Notes: generated by a model from the sequence alone, not told the origin. Shown: positions 45,717 through 58,900, numbered from the stretch's first letter. The stretch: 64,000 nt of DNA from Symsagittifera roscoffensis (GCF_963678635.1 NC_087067.1:49335618-49399617), one strand, 5' to 3'. Numbers and translations: made by a program.

Positions 45717-46591
45717 ATGTCAAAGGACAAAAAACCTTGCAAAACATGCAAGAAACCCATAAACGAAAATGACCCAATATACAATTGCATCACCTGTAAT
45801 TGCTCTATGCACCTTGAAGTTGTCTGCACTGGCCTCTCGACCGTTGCACTCAATGGAATACTGGAACTTGGTAACAACGCACTACTGATATGCAATACCT
45901 GTTTGTCCAACGGAAAAAGAGATCAAGTAATCAGAAGCACAGCATCACATGACAAAAGTGAAAACATCAAAAAAATTGAAGAAGAAATTTCAAAATTAAG
46001 TGAAGTAGTAGCCGAAGTCTAAACAAAACTGGAAAATATTAAAGATCCCATCCAAAGCCTGCCAATAGCAGAACAGGGTAAAACCTGGTCACAAGTAGCG
46101 GCGCAAATCATAATCAAACCCCTGAGCAAAGAATTGAGAATAAGAGGGGTCCCCGAGATCAAGGAAAGAGATGGAAGAAAAAGACTTGACCATGACTATG
46201 ATGAGGTAAATAAAATCATAAAATTCTTAAACCTTGAATGCAATATCACTGATCTCAAGCGTTTGGGAAAGTTCAGCGAAGAACGAGCAAACCACAGAAC
46301 TATACTGGTACGAGTAACCTGTCCAAGAGAAATAGACTTGATACTATCATCAACACCGGCCCTCAAAAATTATGACAAAAATGTCTTCATAAGTAAGGAA
46401 CTCTCAGCCGAAGAAATGAAACTGGAAAACGCCATCCTGAGAGAACGTAGAAATCTCATCAGCAGTGGTAAAAACCCCAAAAATCTTCGAATCAGAAACC
46501 TGAACTGCATGAAAAAGTAGACGACACCTGGACAAAAGTTACAATTAAACCGGAGGAAAACAGCACAATTCAGACTAGAAATGACAACTGA
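45717..46591 (+). pseudogene. LINE ORF1: PHD-like finger, coiled coil, RRM-like
   Basis: ATG at 45717. Residues 8-60 form a Cys/His-rich C4HC3 pattern (CKTCKK, CITCNCSMH, CNTC), as in the PHD-type fingers of LINE ORF1 proteins. A coiled coil follows (IKKIEEEISKLSEVV), cut by TAA at 46020-46022. The same frame then continues with ELRIRGVPE and ILVRVTCPREIDLIL, a nucleic-acid-binding fold like that of L1-type ORF1 proteins. Near 46495 one frame change moves the frame so that it ends at TGA 46589-46591. The product would coat the LINE RNA. The stop and shift make this copy defective. Confidence 0.7.
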
Positions 46592-49504
46592 CTAGAATCG
46601 CTGAATGTTATGTCATTCAATACACGAAGTATACTGGATATAAATAGACGTATGAAACTTAGCAATTTAATACTATCGAACGATTATAACATCATTTGCT
46701 TAAGCGAAACTTGGTTAACTGAAAATATCCCTGACAACGCGCTTTTTCTGCCTGCACACATAATAACTAGATGTGATAGACCTACCAACTCAACAAAATC
46801 GAAACACGGGGGCGTGCTTATTGCTGTTAAGCAATCCCTAGCTTTCACAAAACTTGAAATACACACTACGGACTGCGTTGGACTCCTCCTTAGCACTCCG
46901 ACACATCTCATCCTATGCTGTATCTACAGTGCCCCGAACGAAAGCAAATATAAGCTATCCACAGATGACTTCAACAAACTATTGAATATGCTAACTGACT
47001 ACTCAAATGAATTTCAATGCCCAAATATTTTATTGGTTGGTGACATCAACTTCGCTAATACGCATTGGCAAACCTTGCAATCAACCCAAAAACACGAACA
47101 ATTGGTACTGCAGACTTTTACTAATATGAACTTTCAACAGTTTATCGAACCCCCTCATGACCAATTAGATATTGTCCTTTGCAACAACCCCGACATTATT
47201 TTAAACACCACGATAGACAACCATATCAAAAAACACTTCTCACACTAAGAAAGAGAATTATCAGACCACAACCCTTTTCTAATCACGATATCATCTCTTA
47301 CACACAATGACGAAAAAGCCACTCCCATACAACACGGATCCGACTTTCTGGACTTTGGTGTCTTCTCATTAAACAACGTCGATTGGATTACTTTAAACAA
47401 ATACATTTTGGAACACCCATTTCAACCGTATTGCTACTCTAACATTGACCACTTAATCAACTCATGGTACCTCTGGCTATATATAGCACTAGAAAAACAC
47501 ATGAAAAAACAGACCAAACACTGTATGAACCTAGCACCTTGGATCACACCTGAAACCTCCAATATTATCAAAAGACTCAACACAGCATCAAAAAAATTAG
47601 CCTTTAAAAATAATCATACTAATAACCGCAATCTTGAAAGACTTAAAAACCTTGTAAATCAATTATCCGAATTAGATCAGAAAAATTTCGAAGAATCAAC
47701 TTTCAAGGGCAGAAATTTCTCAAAGCTCCACAAATACTTTAAAAGCATACGAAAAAACTCAAGTACTCCAAAAACAATGCACTGGAATGAAAAAACCGAA
47801 TCAACAGAGCACGGTAAAGCTAATCTTCTAAACAATTACTTCGTAAGCGTTTTTAACATTAAACAGAATGAAAACATTTTACCAATAGCTGAATTACCTG
47901 GCTCAATCAAATGCTTCAATTTCTCTGAAAATGAGATATACGACATCCTTAAAACATTAAACCTCCAAAAAGCAAGAGGACCAGATAGACTCGGTAACAC
48001 AGTCCTAACCAATTTAGCAGATAGCATAACTTCATCTCTAAAACTGATTTATAACACCATCACCAACAAAGCAACATTTCCAACGATCTGGAAACTTAGC
48101 CAAATCATCCCAACTTTTAAAAATGGAGACAAGCAATCGGTCACAAACTACAGGCCCATCAGCCTGCTAACTGCAGTATCCAAAGTCTTAGAGAAACTGA
48201 TCTTCCTTAAAATCTCACCAAAGATCTTCTCGCAAATCCATGACAGCCAATTTGGCTTCTGTCCTAAATGATCGACAACTCTGCAAATGCTCCAATTCCT
48301 CGACAAAATCTATGATGACTTTGATAACCCTAATATCAAGTCTCTACAGGCAATATACTTAGACTTCGAAAAGGCTTTCGACAAAGTTCCTCACGACTTG
48401 TGCATATATAAACTCAATAAATTTGGCATATCAGGAAACGCACTTAAACTATTAGCAAACTACTTAACCAACAGAAAACAGCAAGTACGAATAGGTGCGG
48501 CAGTATCCAGCCATCTTGAAGTTAGTAGCCGCGTACCTCAAGGCCCACTGTTAGGGCCAGTATTCTTCATTACATTCATCAACGATTTACCGTCATCACT
48601 CACCAACTCGTGCTATGGTTACGCAGACGATTATAAAATAGTTGCAACGAACCCTTTCCTGCTCCAACATGACCTAATCACGATCAACTTATGGTGCAAA
48701 GATAATTCCATGAGTCTTAATCTGAAAAAATGTCACAATATAATATTCAAAGACCCCCAACTTGACCTAAACATGTATCTCGGTGACCATATACTTGAAA
48801 AAACCTGTTCAGAAAAAGACCTTGGTATACAAATAACCAACAACCTAAACTGGTCAGCACACGCAAAAATAAGAGCCCAAAAAGCAATAGGCTGCTTATT
48901 TTTAATTAAAAGAAATATTTCAAAATCAGCGAGCTTAAAAATGAAACTGAACTCCTAATGTGGATATGTAACCCCAATTGTGTCATATGGCTCACCCATA
49001 TGGAAAGCAAATAAGTGTGAATTAAGAATTATTGAAGATGTCCAAAGAAAAGCTACACGTTGGATACTGTCATGTAACAACATCAACTATAAAGACAGAC
49101 TGATTAGATTAAACCTGCTTCCACTGTCTCTCTACCACGAAATGCACGACATTCTCTTGCTTCATAAAATAATAAACGACCAATACAACTTCCATTGGAG
49201 ACAATTTGTTCAGTTCAAAGAATCTACAGCACCAACAAGAAGATCAACGAAAAATAACTTAGCGCATAAAAATTATCATTACGAAAAATCGAAAAGCAAT
49301 TTCTGGCACAGAACACCTATACTAGCAAACAAAATTTTACAGACTCAGAAAGAAGAAGACCTGTTTGCGATGAAATACGAAAGACTCAAATCAAGCCTCA
49401 AAAACGTTTTCTGGATATATTTCATCAGTAAATATGAGGAAAGTGTCCCATGCACATGGAGAATAAACTGCTGCAATAGCTGTGTAAACTCAAAGAAACT
49501 ATAA
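46592..49504 (+). pseudogene. LINE ORF2: endonuclease and reverse transcriptase
   Basis: The frame is continuous from 46592 to 49504 with three in-frame stops (TAA 47246, TGA 48269, TAA 48956) and no indel. Endonuclease (APE type): SETWL, a Gly-Gly strand, LLVGDINF (catalytic Asp) and SDHNP (final His). RT: GPDRLGN, NYRPISLLTAVSKVLEKL, YLDFEKAFDKV (first Asp), SRVPQGPLLGP and YADD at the active site. The C-terminal region ends in a Cys-rich tail (CTWRINCCNSC) of the CR1/L2 type. It would nick the target and copy RNA at the nick. Catalytic residues look intact, so only the stops disable it. Confidence 0.9.
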
Positions 49505-49528
49505 AACTCAGTTTAAAACTCCCAACGC

Positions 49529-49544
49529 GGGGCATTTTAGCCCC
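49529..49544 (+). other. 3' UTR hairpin of LINE
   Basis: GGGGC-attttA-GCCCC. The truncated relative at 44.6 kb has a GGGG-gaa-CCCC hairpin in the same place. Conserved 3' hairpins are often the RT recognition signal of LINEs. That use here is inference. Confidence 0.5.
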
Positions 49545-49610
49545 ATGGCTTTATGTCTAAATCCTTGTTTTTTATTTATTATTATTCTTATGTATCAGTC
49601 TTCTGGATTA

Positions 49611-49617
49611 TTTTAGG
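49611..49617 (+). promoter_or_regulatory. Candidate (trans-)splice acceptor before TMEM18
   Basis: The sequence attattttag|gaagtc ends six bases before the TMEM18 ATG. A U-rich acceptor so close to the start codon is typical for spliced-leader addition in nematodes. No transcript evidence. Confidence 0.4.
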
Positions 49618-49622
49618 AAGTC

Positions 49623-50093
49623 ATGGATTTCACAAACGGAATTGTAGATACTCTAGCTTCGTTTTTCAACGAAACGATGCCAAATTCGACCTTCTATTGG
49701 GTTCCTGCTGATTTTGCAAATGCTACATTTCTAGAAGCGGCTCGCGATATCGAGATTTTGAAGGAACCATGGCTGGTCTGCATCATCGTGATGCATTTTT
49801 TGTCGCTGGCAATTGTTACTTGTAAAAGAAAAAGTAGCTCATATGTTTTTGTTCATCTTGTTGCCTTGTTATGTTTGTGTTACGCCAGCGAGCCAATGAA
49901 TGAAGTTCTTGCAAAGAACTATAAATACTTCGCACATCATCAGTATTTTGATTCAGGAGGAATTTTCATTATATGTATATGGTCAGTTCCTATTATTGTC
50001 CAAGCTTTTGTTTGTTTAGCGTACCTGCTTTTCGAAGCCTCCAACTTGTTGGTTGCCGTGAAAAGAAAAGAGCTGAAACAGAAATCGAAATAG
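49623..50093 (+). CDS. TMEM18: TMEM18-like transmembrane protein
   Basis: Single-exon ORF of 156 codons from ATG 49623 to TAG. The family signature is clear: EPWL at residues 48-51, then three membrane helices (about 49-66, 74-90 and 113-137). The conserved stretch from the second helix into the loop has ASEPMNE, KYFAHHQYFDSGGIF and the following Phe/Ile-rich helix. The tail is short and basic (KRKELKQKSK), as in TMEM18, where it has been linked to DNA or nuclear-envelope binding. Vertebrate TMEM18 is about 140 residues and sits in the inner nuclear membrane. No frame break is seen, so the gene is probably intact. Its 5' side has been invaded by the LINE, which ends about 60 bp before the ATG. 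EI24 follows closely on the same strand. Confidence 0.9.
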   Translation: MDFTNGIVDTLASFFNETMPNSTFYWVPADFANATFLEAARDIEILKEPWLVCIIVMHFLSLAIVTCKRKSSSYVFVHLVALLCLCYASEPMNEVLAKNYKYFAHHQYFDSGGIFIICIWSVPIIVQAFVCLAYLLFEASNLLVAVKRKELKQKSK

Positions 50094-50169
50094 AAAAAGC
50101 AATATTATTCTGGTTAAATTAGTATGGGGATACTTCGTGGCAAATTTGTGATCACAAATAGCTGTTGTA

Positions 50170-50175
50170 AATAAA
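50170..50175 (+). terminator. AATAAA poly(A) signal of TMEM18
   Basis: AATAAA lies 77 bases after the TMEM18 stop. A T-rich tract (tgttttttttactt) follows, like the U-rich element between genes of nematode operons. Confidence 0.65.
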
Positions 50176-50274
50176 ATTGTACTCATGTTTTTTTTACTTC
50201 TGAGATTAAAATGAATATTGTGAAAAGAAAGTGTTTTTTAGAAGAGCAACATATATTGATAGATATTTATTGCA

Positions 50275-50282
50275 TTTTAAGG
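50275..50282 (+). promoter_or_regulatory. Candidate splice acceptor before EI24 start
   Basis: The sequence tgcattttaag|gtttcgg lies 7-8 bases before ATG 50289 and about 106 bases after the AATAAA. The spacing fits an SL2-type trans-splice site in an operon. The motif is weaker than the usual ttttcag. Confidence 0.35.
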
Positions 50283-50288
50283 TTTCGG

Positions 50289-52731
50289 ATGAACTTGAAG
50301 TTTTTCATCGACAATTTATTCTTGGGCTTCTTACAATCTCTAAAGGGTTTGCTTTCAATCTGGACTATTGATGCTTTGCTTGAGAAAAAGCTTACAGAAC
50401 GTTACGAACGGGTGCTGGAAGCAAAAGAAAAAGGTTTTCGAGTTCCCAATCACCGTTTAAAACCTAAAAAACCACCAAAAGTTAGTATAATTTATTTATC
50501 GCATCTGCTATAATTTGTCGCGTCAACGTTTGTGCTTTTTAAAGCCGGATACCTAATTTCTAAAAATTAAGATGTCAAATCGATTTGAGAAATAAACGAG
50601 TCGAGATGAAAATTATCTCCTACTGTTTGAAAAATTTATAAAACAATTATTTCCACCTAGAACTGAAAATACTGAAGAACTTTTTTAAATTTTGCCTAGC
50701 ATTGTTTAGTCATCATGTGAGTTTCATATCAGCTTAACCGGTTTGAATGACTTCAGGTAGCAAAGAAGGTTGTCCAGTCGTGCTTCATCAACGGGGGCAT
50801 CTTTCTAACCAGCCTGCTTATCTTCTACAATGTATTTCTGCCGATCGTTCTCTGGGTGCTGTACGTCATTTTACCACAACCGATCGCAGGTACTGTTTTG
50901 GGGTATTAGATATTTCTTTTAGTCTCTTCAGAAGCTGTTTAGTAAAATAAGTTCGATCAGTTTTTAAGTTACTGAACGAAGTGAGTTTTCCCTTATTCAG
51001 CTGGTGTGTTTTTCTGAGGTAGAAGCTGAAAAGTGATCACTCAATTTTGGATTTAGACGCTTGCCCATCAATTTATCAAACGGAGCGCAAAGAAGCTATC
51101 TAACACTAATAAACAAATTAATATTTTCCAGATTTCAGGACTGCTGATGCAGGACGTTCATAAAAAAATACATTAGCTTCAAAAAATGCATAAGACAAAT
51201 CACAAAAAAATTCAATTGATGTTTAGAAAACCATTGATTTTTTGTTATTGCCAAGAAAGTGTTTAGTGAAAGCATTTTTTCTGAGCCTTTGTGATAGTTT
51301 TTCGTTAATTTAGCCAATTTGGGACAATTAGCGCGCAATATATTGCGTTTTCAAAACGCGTAAGCGGCGAAGGAGTGCGTTCCATTTTGAATTATGGCTT
51401 GTCATTTGGTCGCATTATTGAGACACAAGACGCTAAATACATCCCTTCATTGTTTACATAGCGTGTGTGGGGGGGGGGGGGGTAAATTGAAGAAAAAAAG
51501 AAAAACGTTTTTTTTTTTCGATTGTTGTCAATTTTTCTAACCAAAACTTTTGAATCGACCTTTAAGTGCAGGTCCTGATATACGAGCGCTGATATGCGCC
51601 CTGATTGCTGCGCCCTGATTGCTACGCCCTTGATTGCTTCGCTCTGATATACGAGCAGTCTTGTCGTTTTCTTTTGTATTTGCTCAACTCAACAACAAAA
51701 ATATGTCAAATAAACAACCTCACAATTCGTTCACGAGAACTGTCATTTAATTGTTTAACTTCCGGATGCAAAATACATACAAATGAAAAGTCCACCTAGT
51801 TAAGTAACGATGCCTTCGGTGGTACAAAAGAGCTAGGCTTTAATGTCCTTCTTTTCTGTAATGACCTGGTGTCAACAGATCATCGTGAGAAGGCCATGTG
51901 ACATACCAAACCTAATGAATTTAAGGAACAAATCGAAAAAATGAACTAAATGAAGGAGCTTCGAGTCACGGTCTTGAACACTTGCTTTCAAAACACAGAT
52001 ACACATAGAAATCAGATCAAACTACAAGAAAAATCAATTAAATTAATTTAAAGCTACCCCAAAACCAGACAAAAATTAGAATAAGGAGAAGAGGAGTGGA
52101 AGAATACGACGAAAAAAGCCCAAGAAAAGACCAAGGACGTTCGTTTTTCGAAAAGCATGTTTGAAACTGTTGAAAAGTTACTTGTAAGATAGAAGACAAA
52201 ACAAAACTGTCATCATCGGCCGAAATGTGTCATAAATTTTTTGAAAGTCAACGGGTGTCAATGTGTTGTAACTTGTTCTAGAAATCTTGAAATATAGAAA
52301 TTTCAGTTTTGTAACGCGTTTGCAACTGCTAATTAGGAAAGTGAAATATTTTCTCATTTTTAAAGCATTTTATACGTCGCTTCATACAAAGTCTTGTTAT
52401 ACCAATTTGACTATTCTTTTTTTGCCTTTCAGGATTCAGAGATGTTGTGGGATACATGTTCAACTTTCTGTTTGGTAGTTTTTGGATCATCCCGGTTTAC
52501 ATAGCGACCAGAGTTGCCAATTGTCTCTGGTGGCAGGACATAGCAGACGCGCTCTTCAAACTCCGTCCAAACATCTCTCACCAAGTGAGATTTCAAATAA
52601 GGAATGGAACAGGAGATCAGTTGTCCTCTTTTCAAGGTCAGACCAGTCCGGAGACCTTCAAGTGGAGTTTCAGCATGCTCCTTACAGATTTGTGCTACTC
52701 TATCACAATCGATACTTTCTTTCTCATACAG
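50289..52731 (+). CDS. EI24: EI24/EPG-4 autophagy protein, exons 1-3 (3' part missing)
   Basis: Exons: 50289-50480, 50757-50889 and 52433-52731, with GT...AG introns (acceptors cttcag and ctttcag) and matching phases. The protein starts with the conserved N-terminus FLQSLKGLLSIWTIDALLEKK. Exon 2 gives CFINGGIFLTSLLIFYNVFLP. Exon 3 gives FLFGSFWIIPVYIATRVAN and LWWQDIADALF, the most diagnostic EI24 stretch, then a helix ending FFLIQ. EI24 is an ER membrane protein needed for autophagosome progression (EPG-4 in C. elegans). About 208 codons are present, roughly 60 percent of a normal 340. After residue FFLIQ at 52731 there is no GT donor. CAG|GCTAGT would be a GC-type donor, otherwise the frame stops at 52738. 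A 57-base in-frame mini-intron at 52585-52641 (gtgaga...ggtcag) is possible. A start at ATG 50211 is an alternative. Confidence 0.85.
51057..51570 (+). repeat. Dispersed repeat B, copy 2, in EI24 intron 2
   Basis: Matches 42791-43307 along its whole length, from acgcttgcccatc to aagtgca, including the poly-G run (51469-51482). It differs by a small internal insertion near 51245 and a short deletion. The repeat A sequences that flank copy 1 are absent here, so B is a unit of its own. Confidence 0.85.
51571..52432 (+). other. Rest of EI24 intron 2
   Basis: Intron sequence between repeat B and exon 3. A short imperfect repeat (ctgatatgcgccctgattgctgcg-like units) lies at 51574-51650. No gene is supported. 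Confidence 0.5.
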
Positions 52732-52919
52732 GCTAGTTAATTTTATACAGTTTACATGCAAGCTTATATTCCTTAGATTGCCTCGTTGTTTGATAGTCTT
52801 GAATTGTCAAGTAGCTCCAATTAATGATGAACAATCCACCATCCTCTGACTTTTGATTTTATTCAATGTCTGATGGGGAGCCATATGTTATGTTTTCAAA
52901 TTAAAGCTCTTTAGAATAG

Positions 52920-55900
52920 GCCACAAATTAAAATGTTGGAAAAATTGCCTTCTTTGGTGAATGATTTAATTCAATAGTCATTTATGTCCAACAATCATGT
53001 TTAAATAACTTGTGTCTCAGTCGTAAAATAAACATTCTGTGAAAGAGGTTACTCGTATGATAAAAAACTGCATTCCTAAGCTAATTGTTTCCTTGTCCTA
53101 ATATTTATTAATTGCTATTGAAATACTGCCTTTATATGATTTATGATTTTACAAAAATATCTGTAACGAACCTGTTTTTATATTCATTTAAAAACTGTCG
53201 AAAAGGTCATCTACTTAATGATGGAAAAACTGTCTTCCTATGATCCATGTTTTCACTCTTATATCTGATAACAAAGCAGTTTTTTTCATCAATTTTTTCG
53301 AATAGGTCAAATAATAATTGATAAAATGACTGCCTTTCTATGGTTCACACTTAATATTTGACACAAACCTAGTTTTTGATTTTCATTAATCTGTATGATT
53401 CGGTTTAATTAATGATTTCAATGTTATATCTGACAACAAACCAGTTTTTATTTGTCATTAAACTTTTTGATTGGCTCAAGTAATGGACGATGAAAAAACT
53501 GCCTTCCTTTGATCATTGATTTCACTCTTTATATCTGATAACAAACCATTTTTTCTTCGAAAATGTTTGAATATTTCAATTAATAAATGATAAAATAACT
53601 ACTTTTCTATGGTTTTTGATCACACTATAATTCTTACAACAAACCAGTTTTTGATTTTCATCAGTCTTTTTGATTAGGTCAAGTAATGAATGATTACTTG
53701 ACCTAATCATTCATTACTTGACCTACCTTCGATCAAATTTCAGTCTTATATCTGATAACAAAACATTCTTATGTCATCAAAAAGTTGGCGAATGATTCAA
53801 TAGTAATTTATGCCTTCCTAAGAGTAATGACTTCATGTTAATAGCTGTTATCAACCCGTTTTTGTATTCATCAATTTTGTGTGAATAGATAAGAAAAAAA
53901 CTGAGGAAAGTCTAAACTATTTCCTATGATTAATGGGTTTTTTCTCATAACTGATAAGAAACCAGTTATTGTTTCCATCAAAATCGTTTTGATTAGGTCA
54001 TTTTACAAATGATGAAAAACTGCCTTCCTATGATCAATGGTTCCAGTGTTTGATCTGATACTAAACCAGATCTTGTTTCATCGAAAACTTTTAAATAGTT
54101 CAACTAATAATTGATGAAAAAACTGCCTTTCTATGATAATGATTTCAATCTTATGTCCGATAACAAAATAGCTTTTTTTTCATCGAAATTGAAAAAAGAA
54201 AATTCTGCCTTCATTTGATCAAGTTTCAGTCTCATATCTGATAGCAAACCATTCTTATGTCGTCAAAAAGTTGGCGAATGAGTCAATAATAATTTATGCC
54301 TTCCTAAGAGTAATGACTCCATGTTAATAGCTGTTAGTTATCAACCAGTTTTTGTATTCATCAATTTTGTTTGAATAGGTCAGCTAAAAACTGAGGAAAA
54401 ACCTAAACTTTTTCCTATGATTAATGCATTCATTCTCATAACTGATAAAAAACCAGTTATTGCTTCCATCAAAATCTTTTTGAATTGGTCATTTTACAAA
54501 TGAAGAAAAACTGCCTTCCTTTGATCAATGGTTTCAGTCTTTAATCTGATACTAAACCAGATCTTGCTTCATCGAAAACTTTTATTTATTTCAACAAATA
54601 AATGATGAAAAAACTGCCTTTCTATGATAATGATTTCAATCTTATATCAGATAACAGAATAGTTTTTTTTTCATCGAAAATGTTTGATTAGTTCAAATAC
54701 AAAGTGATAAAATAATTGCCTTCCTATGGTTTTTGATCACATTTTACATCTGAAAGCAAACCAATTGTTAATTTTCATCAGTCTTTTTGATCAGGTCAAG
54801 TATTGGATGATGAAGAACTGCCGTCCCATGATCAATGATTTCAGTCTTATATCTGATAACAAACCAGTTTTTATTTCATCAAAAAATTGTCGAATGAGTC
54901 ACCAATATTTCATGCCTACCTATGAGTAATGACTTCATCTTAATAGCTGTTAGTTATCAGCCAGTTTTTGTATTGGTCAATCTTGTTTGAATAGGTCAGC
55001 TGAAATCAGAAAAACTTCCTATGATTAATGGATTCATTCTCATAACTGATATGAAACCAATTATTGTTTTCATCAAAGGTTTTTGAATAGGTCATTTTAC
55101 TAATGATGAAAAAACTGCCTTCCTATGATCAATGATTTCAGTCTTTTATCTGATAATAAACCAGATCTTGTTTCATCGAAAACTTTTAAATAGTTCAACT
55201 AATAATTGATGAAAAAACTGCCTTCCTTTGATCAAATTTCAGTCTTATATCTGATAACAAAACATTCTTATGTCATCAAAAAGTTGGCGAATGATTCAAT
55301 AGTAATTTATGCCTTCCTAAGAGTAATGACTTCATGTTAATAGCTGTTATCAACCCGTTTTTGTATTCATCAATTTTGTGTGAATAGGTAAGAAAAAAAA
55401 CTGAGGAAAGTCTAAACTATTTCCTATGATTAATGGGTTTTTTCTCATAACTGATAAGAAACCAGTTATTGTTTCCATCAAAATCGTTTTGATTAGGTCA
55501 TTTTACAAATGATGAAAAACTGCCTTCCTATGATCAATGGTTCCTGTGTTTGATCTGATACTAAACCAGATCTTGTTTCATCGAAAACTTTTAAATAGTT
55601 CAACTAATAATTGATGAAAAAACTGCCTTTCTATGATAATGATTTCAATCTTATGTCCGATAACAAAATAGCTTTTTTTTCATCGAAATTGAAAAAAGAA
55701 AATTCTGCCTTCATTTGATCAAGTTTCAGTCTCATATCTGATAGCAAACCATTCTTATGTCGTCAAAAAGTTGGCGAATGAGTCAATAATAATTTATGCC
55801 TTCCTAAGAGTAATGACTCCATGTTAATAGCTGTTAGTTATCAACCAGTTTTTGTATTCATCAATTTTGTTTGAATAGGTCAGCTAAAAACAGGAAAAAC

Positions 55901-58900
55901 CTAAACTTTTTCCTATGATTAATGCATTCATTCTCATAACTGATAAAAAACCAGTTATTGCTTCCATCAAAATCTTTTTGAATTGGTCATTTTACAAATG
56001 AAGAAAAACTGCCTTCCTTTGATCAATGGTTTCAGTCTTTAATCTGATACTAAACCAGATCTTGCTTCATCGAAAACTTTTATTTATTTCAACAAATAAA
56101 TGATGAAAAAACTGCCTTTCTATGATAATGATTTCAATCTTATATCAGATAACAGAATAGTTTTTTTTTCATCGAAAATGTTTGATTAGTTCAAATACAA
56201 AGTGATAAAATAATTGCCTTCCTATGGTTTTTGATCACATTTTACATCTGAAAGCAAACCAATTGTTAATTTTCATCAGTCTTTTTGATCAGGTCAAGTA
56301 TTGGATGATGAAGAACTGCCGTCCCATGATCAATGATTTCAGTCTTATATCTGATAACAAACCAGTTTTTATTTCATCAAAAAATTGTCGAATGAGTCAC
56401 CAATATTTCATGCCTACCTATGAGTAATGACTTCATCTTAATAGCTGTTAGTTATCAGCCAGTTTTTGTATTGGTCAATCTTGTTTGAATAGGTCAGCTG
56501 AAATCAGAAAAACTTCCTATGATTAATGGATTCATTCTCATAACTGATATGAAACCAATTATTGTTTTCATCAAAGGTTTTTGAAAAGGTCATTTTACTA
56601 ATGATGAAAAAACTGCCTTCCTATGATCAATGAATTCAGTCTTTTATCTGATAATAAACCAGATCTTGTTTCATCGAAAACTTTTAAATAGTTCAACTAA
56701 TAATTGATGAAAAAACTGCCTTTCTATGATAATGATTTCAATCTTATGTCCGATAACAAAATAGTTTTTTTTTCATCGAAATTGAAAAAAGAAAATTCTG
56801 CCTTCATTTGATCAAATTTCAGTCTCATATCTGATAGCAAACCATTCTTATGTCGTCAAAAAGTTGGCGAATGAGTCAATAATAATTTATGCCTTCCTAA
56901 GAGTAATGACTTCATGTTAATAGCTGTTAGTTATCAACCAGTTTTTGTATTCATCAATTTTGTTTGAATAGGTCAGCTAAAAACTGAGGAAAAACCTTAA
57001 CTTTTTCCTATGATTAATGCATTCATTCTCATAACTGATAAGAAACCAGTTATTGCTTCCATCAAAATCTTTTTGAATTGGTCATTTTACAAATGATGAA
57101 AAACTGCCTTCCTATGATCAATGGTTTCAGTCTTTAATCTGATACTAAACCAGATCTTGTTTCATCGAAAACTTTTATTTATTTCAACAAATAAATGATG
57201 AAAAAACTGCCTTTCTATGATAATGATTTCAATCTTATATCAGATAACAGAATAGTTTTTTTTCATCGAAAATGTTTGATTAGTTCAAATACAAAGTGAT
57301 AAAATAATTGCCTTCCTATGGTTTTTGATCACATTTTACATCTGAAAGCAATTCAATTGTTGATTTTCATCAGTCTTTTTGATCAGGCCAAGTATTGGAT
57401 GATGAAGAACTGCCGTCCCATGATCAATGATTTCAGTCTTATATCTGATAACAAACCAGTTTTTATTTCATCAAAAAATTGTCGAATGAGTCACCAATAT
57501 TTCATGCCTACCTATGAGTAATGACTTCATCTTAATAGCTGTTAGTTATCAGCCAGTTTTTGTATTGGTCAATCTTGTTTGAATAGGTCAGCTGAAATCA
57601 GAAAAACTTCCTATGATTAATGGAGTCATTCTCATAACTGATATGAAACCAATTATTGTTTCCATCAAAGGTTTTTGAATAGGTCATTTTACAGATGATG
57701 AAAAAACTGCCTTCCTATGATCAATGATTTCAGTCTTTTATCTGATAATAAACCAGATCTTGTTTCATCGAAAACTTTTAAATAGTTCAACAAATAAATG
57801 ATGAAAAAACTGCCTTTCTATGATAATGATTTCAATCTTATATCAGATAACAGAATAGTTTTTTTTTCATCGAAAATTTTTGCTCAGTTCAACTAATAAA
57901 TGATGAAATAACTGCCTTACTATGATTAATAATTTCCTTTTTTTATCAGACAACAAAACAGTTTTTTTGTCATTAAACTTTTTGATTAGGTCATGTAAGT
58001 ATGATCAATGATTTCTGTCTTAGATATGATAGTAAACCAGTTTTTTTTCCATGGAAAAGGTTTGAATAGGTCAACTAATAAGTGATAAAATAACTGCCTT
58101 CCTTTGGTTATTGATTTCACTTTTGTATCTGACAACAAACCAGTTTTTATTTGTCGTTACATTTTTTGACTAGGTCAAGTAATGAATGAAGAAAAAAATT
58201 GTCATCCTATGATCAGTGATTTCTGTCTTGGATCTGATAATAAACCAGTTTTTTCATTAAAAAGTGTTTGAATAGGTCAGCTAATAAATGATAATTTAAC
58301 TGCCTTCCTATGGTTATTGATTACACTCTGATATATAACAACAAACCGGTTTTTGATTTTCATTTATCTTTTCGATTAGGTTATGTAATGGATGATAAAA
58401 AAACTGCCTTCCTATGATGGATGATTTCACTTTATTCAAATATTGAAAAGGAAAAAATCTTCCTTCCTAGGATCAATCGATTAAATCTTTTTTCTGGTAA
58501 CAAATCAAATTGTTTTCATCTAAGTTTTTTGATCAGTTCAACTAAAAAATGATGAAATAACTGCCTTCCTATGATTCATGATTTCACTTTTATATCTGAC
58601 AACAAACCAGTTTTCAATTGTCTACACTTATTGATGAGCTCAAGTAATGCATGAAGAAAAAAACTGCCTGCCTATGATCAATGATTTCAGTCTTTAATCT
58701 GATAAAAACCAGATCTTCTTTCATCGAAAACTTCTAAATATTTCAACTAAGAAGTGATGAAAAAATTGCATTCCTGTGATTATTGATTTCAATTTTTTAT
58801 CTGACAACAAATCAATTTTTAATTGTCATTAAACTTTTTGATTAGGTCATGTAAATTATGACGAAAAAACGGCTTTCCTATGATATATTATTTCTGTCGT

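Larger units (their letters stand above)
44785..49560 (+). mobile_element. CR1-like non-LTR retrotransposon, near full length
   Basis: Three coding units lie in order: an SGNH esterase ORF (44858-45451), ORF1 with a PHD-like zinc finger (45717-46591), and ORF2 with an apurinic-type endonuclease and RT (46592-49504). The 3' end has a GGGGC/GCCCC hairpin at 49529-49544. The left end is uncertain. I start it at a 9-bp inverted repeat (gctaggaac/gttcctagc, 44785 and 44830) before the first ORF. The esterase and PHD modules are known from ORF1 proteins of CR1/L3-group LINEs. ORF2 has three in-frame stops and ORF1 one stop plus one frame change. The element ends about 60 bp before the TMEM18 start. 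Confidence 0.82.

Noticed and set aside
54726-57521. Three identical or near-identical 67-codon frames
   Set aside because: They are the same satellite segment copied three times, not a gene family.
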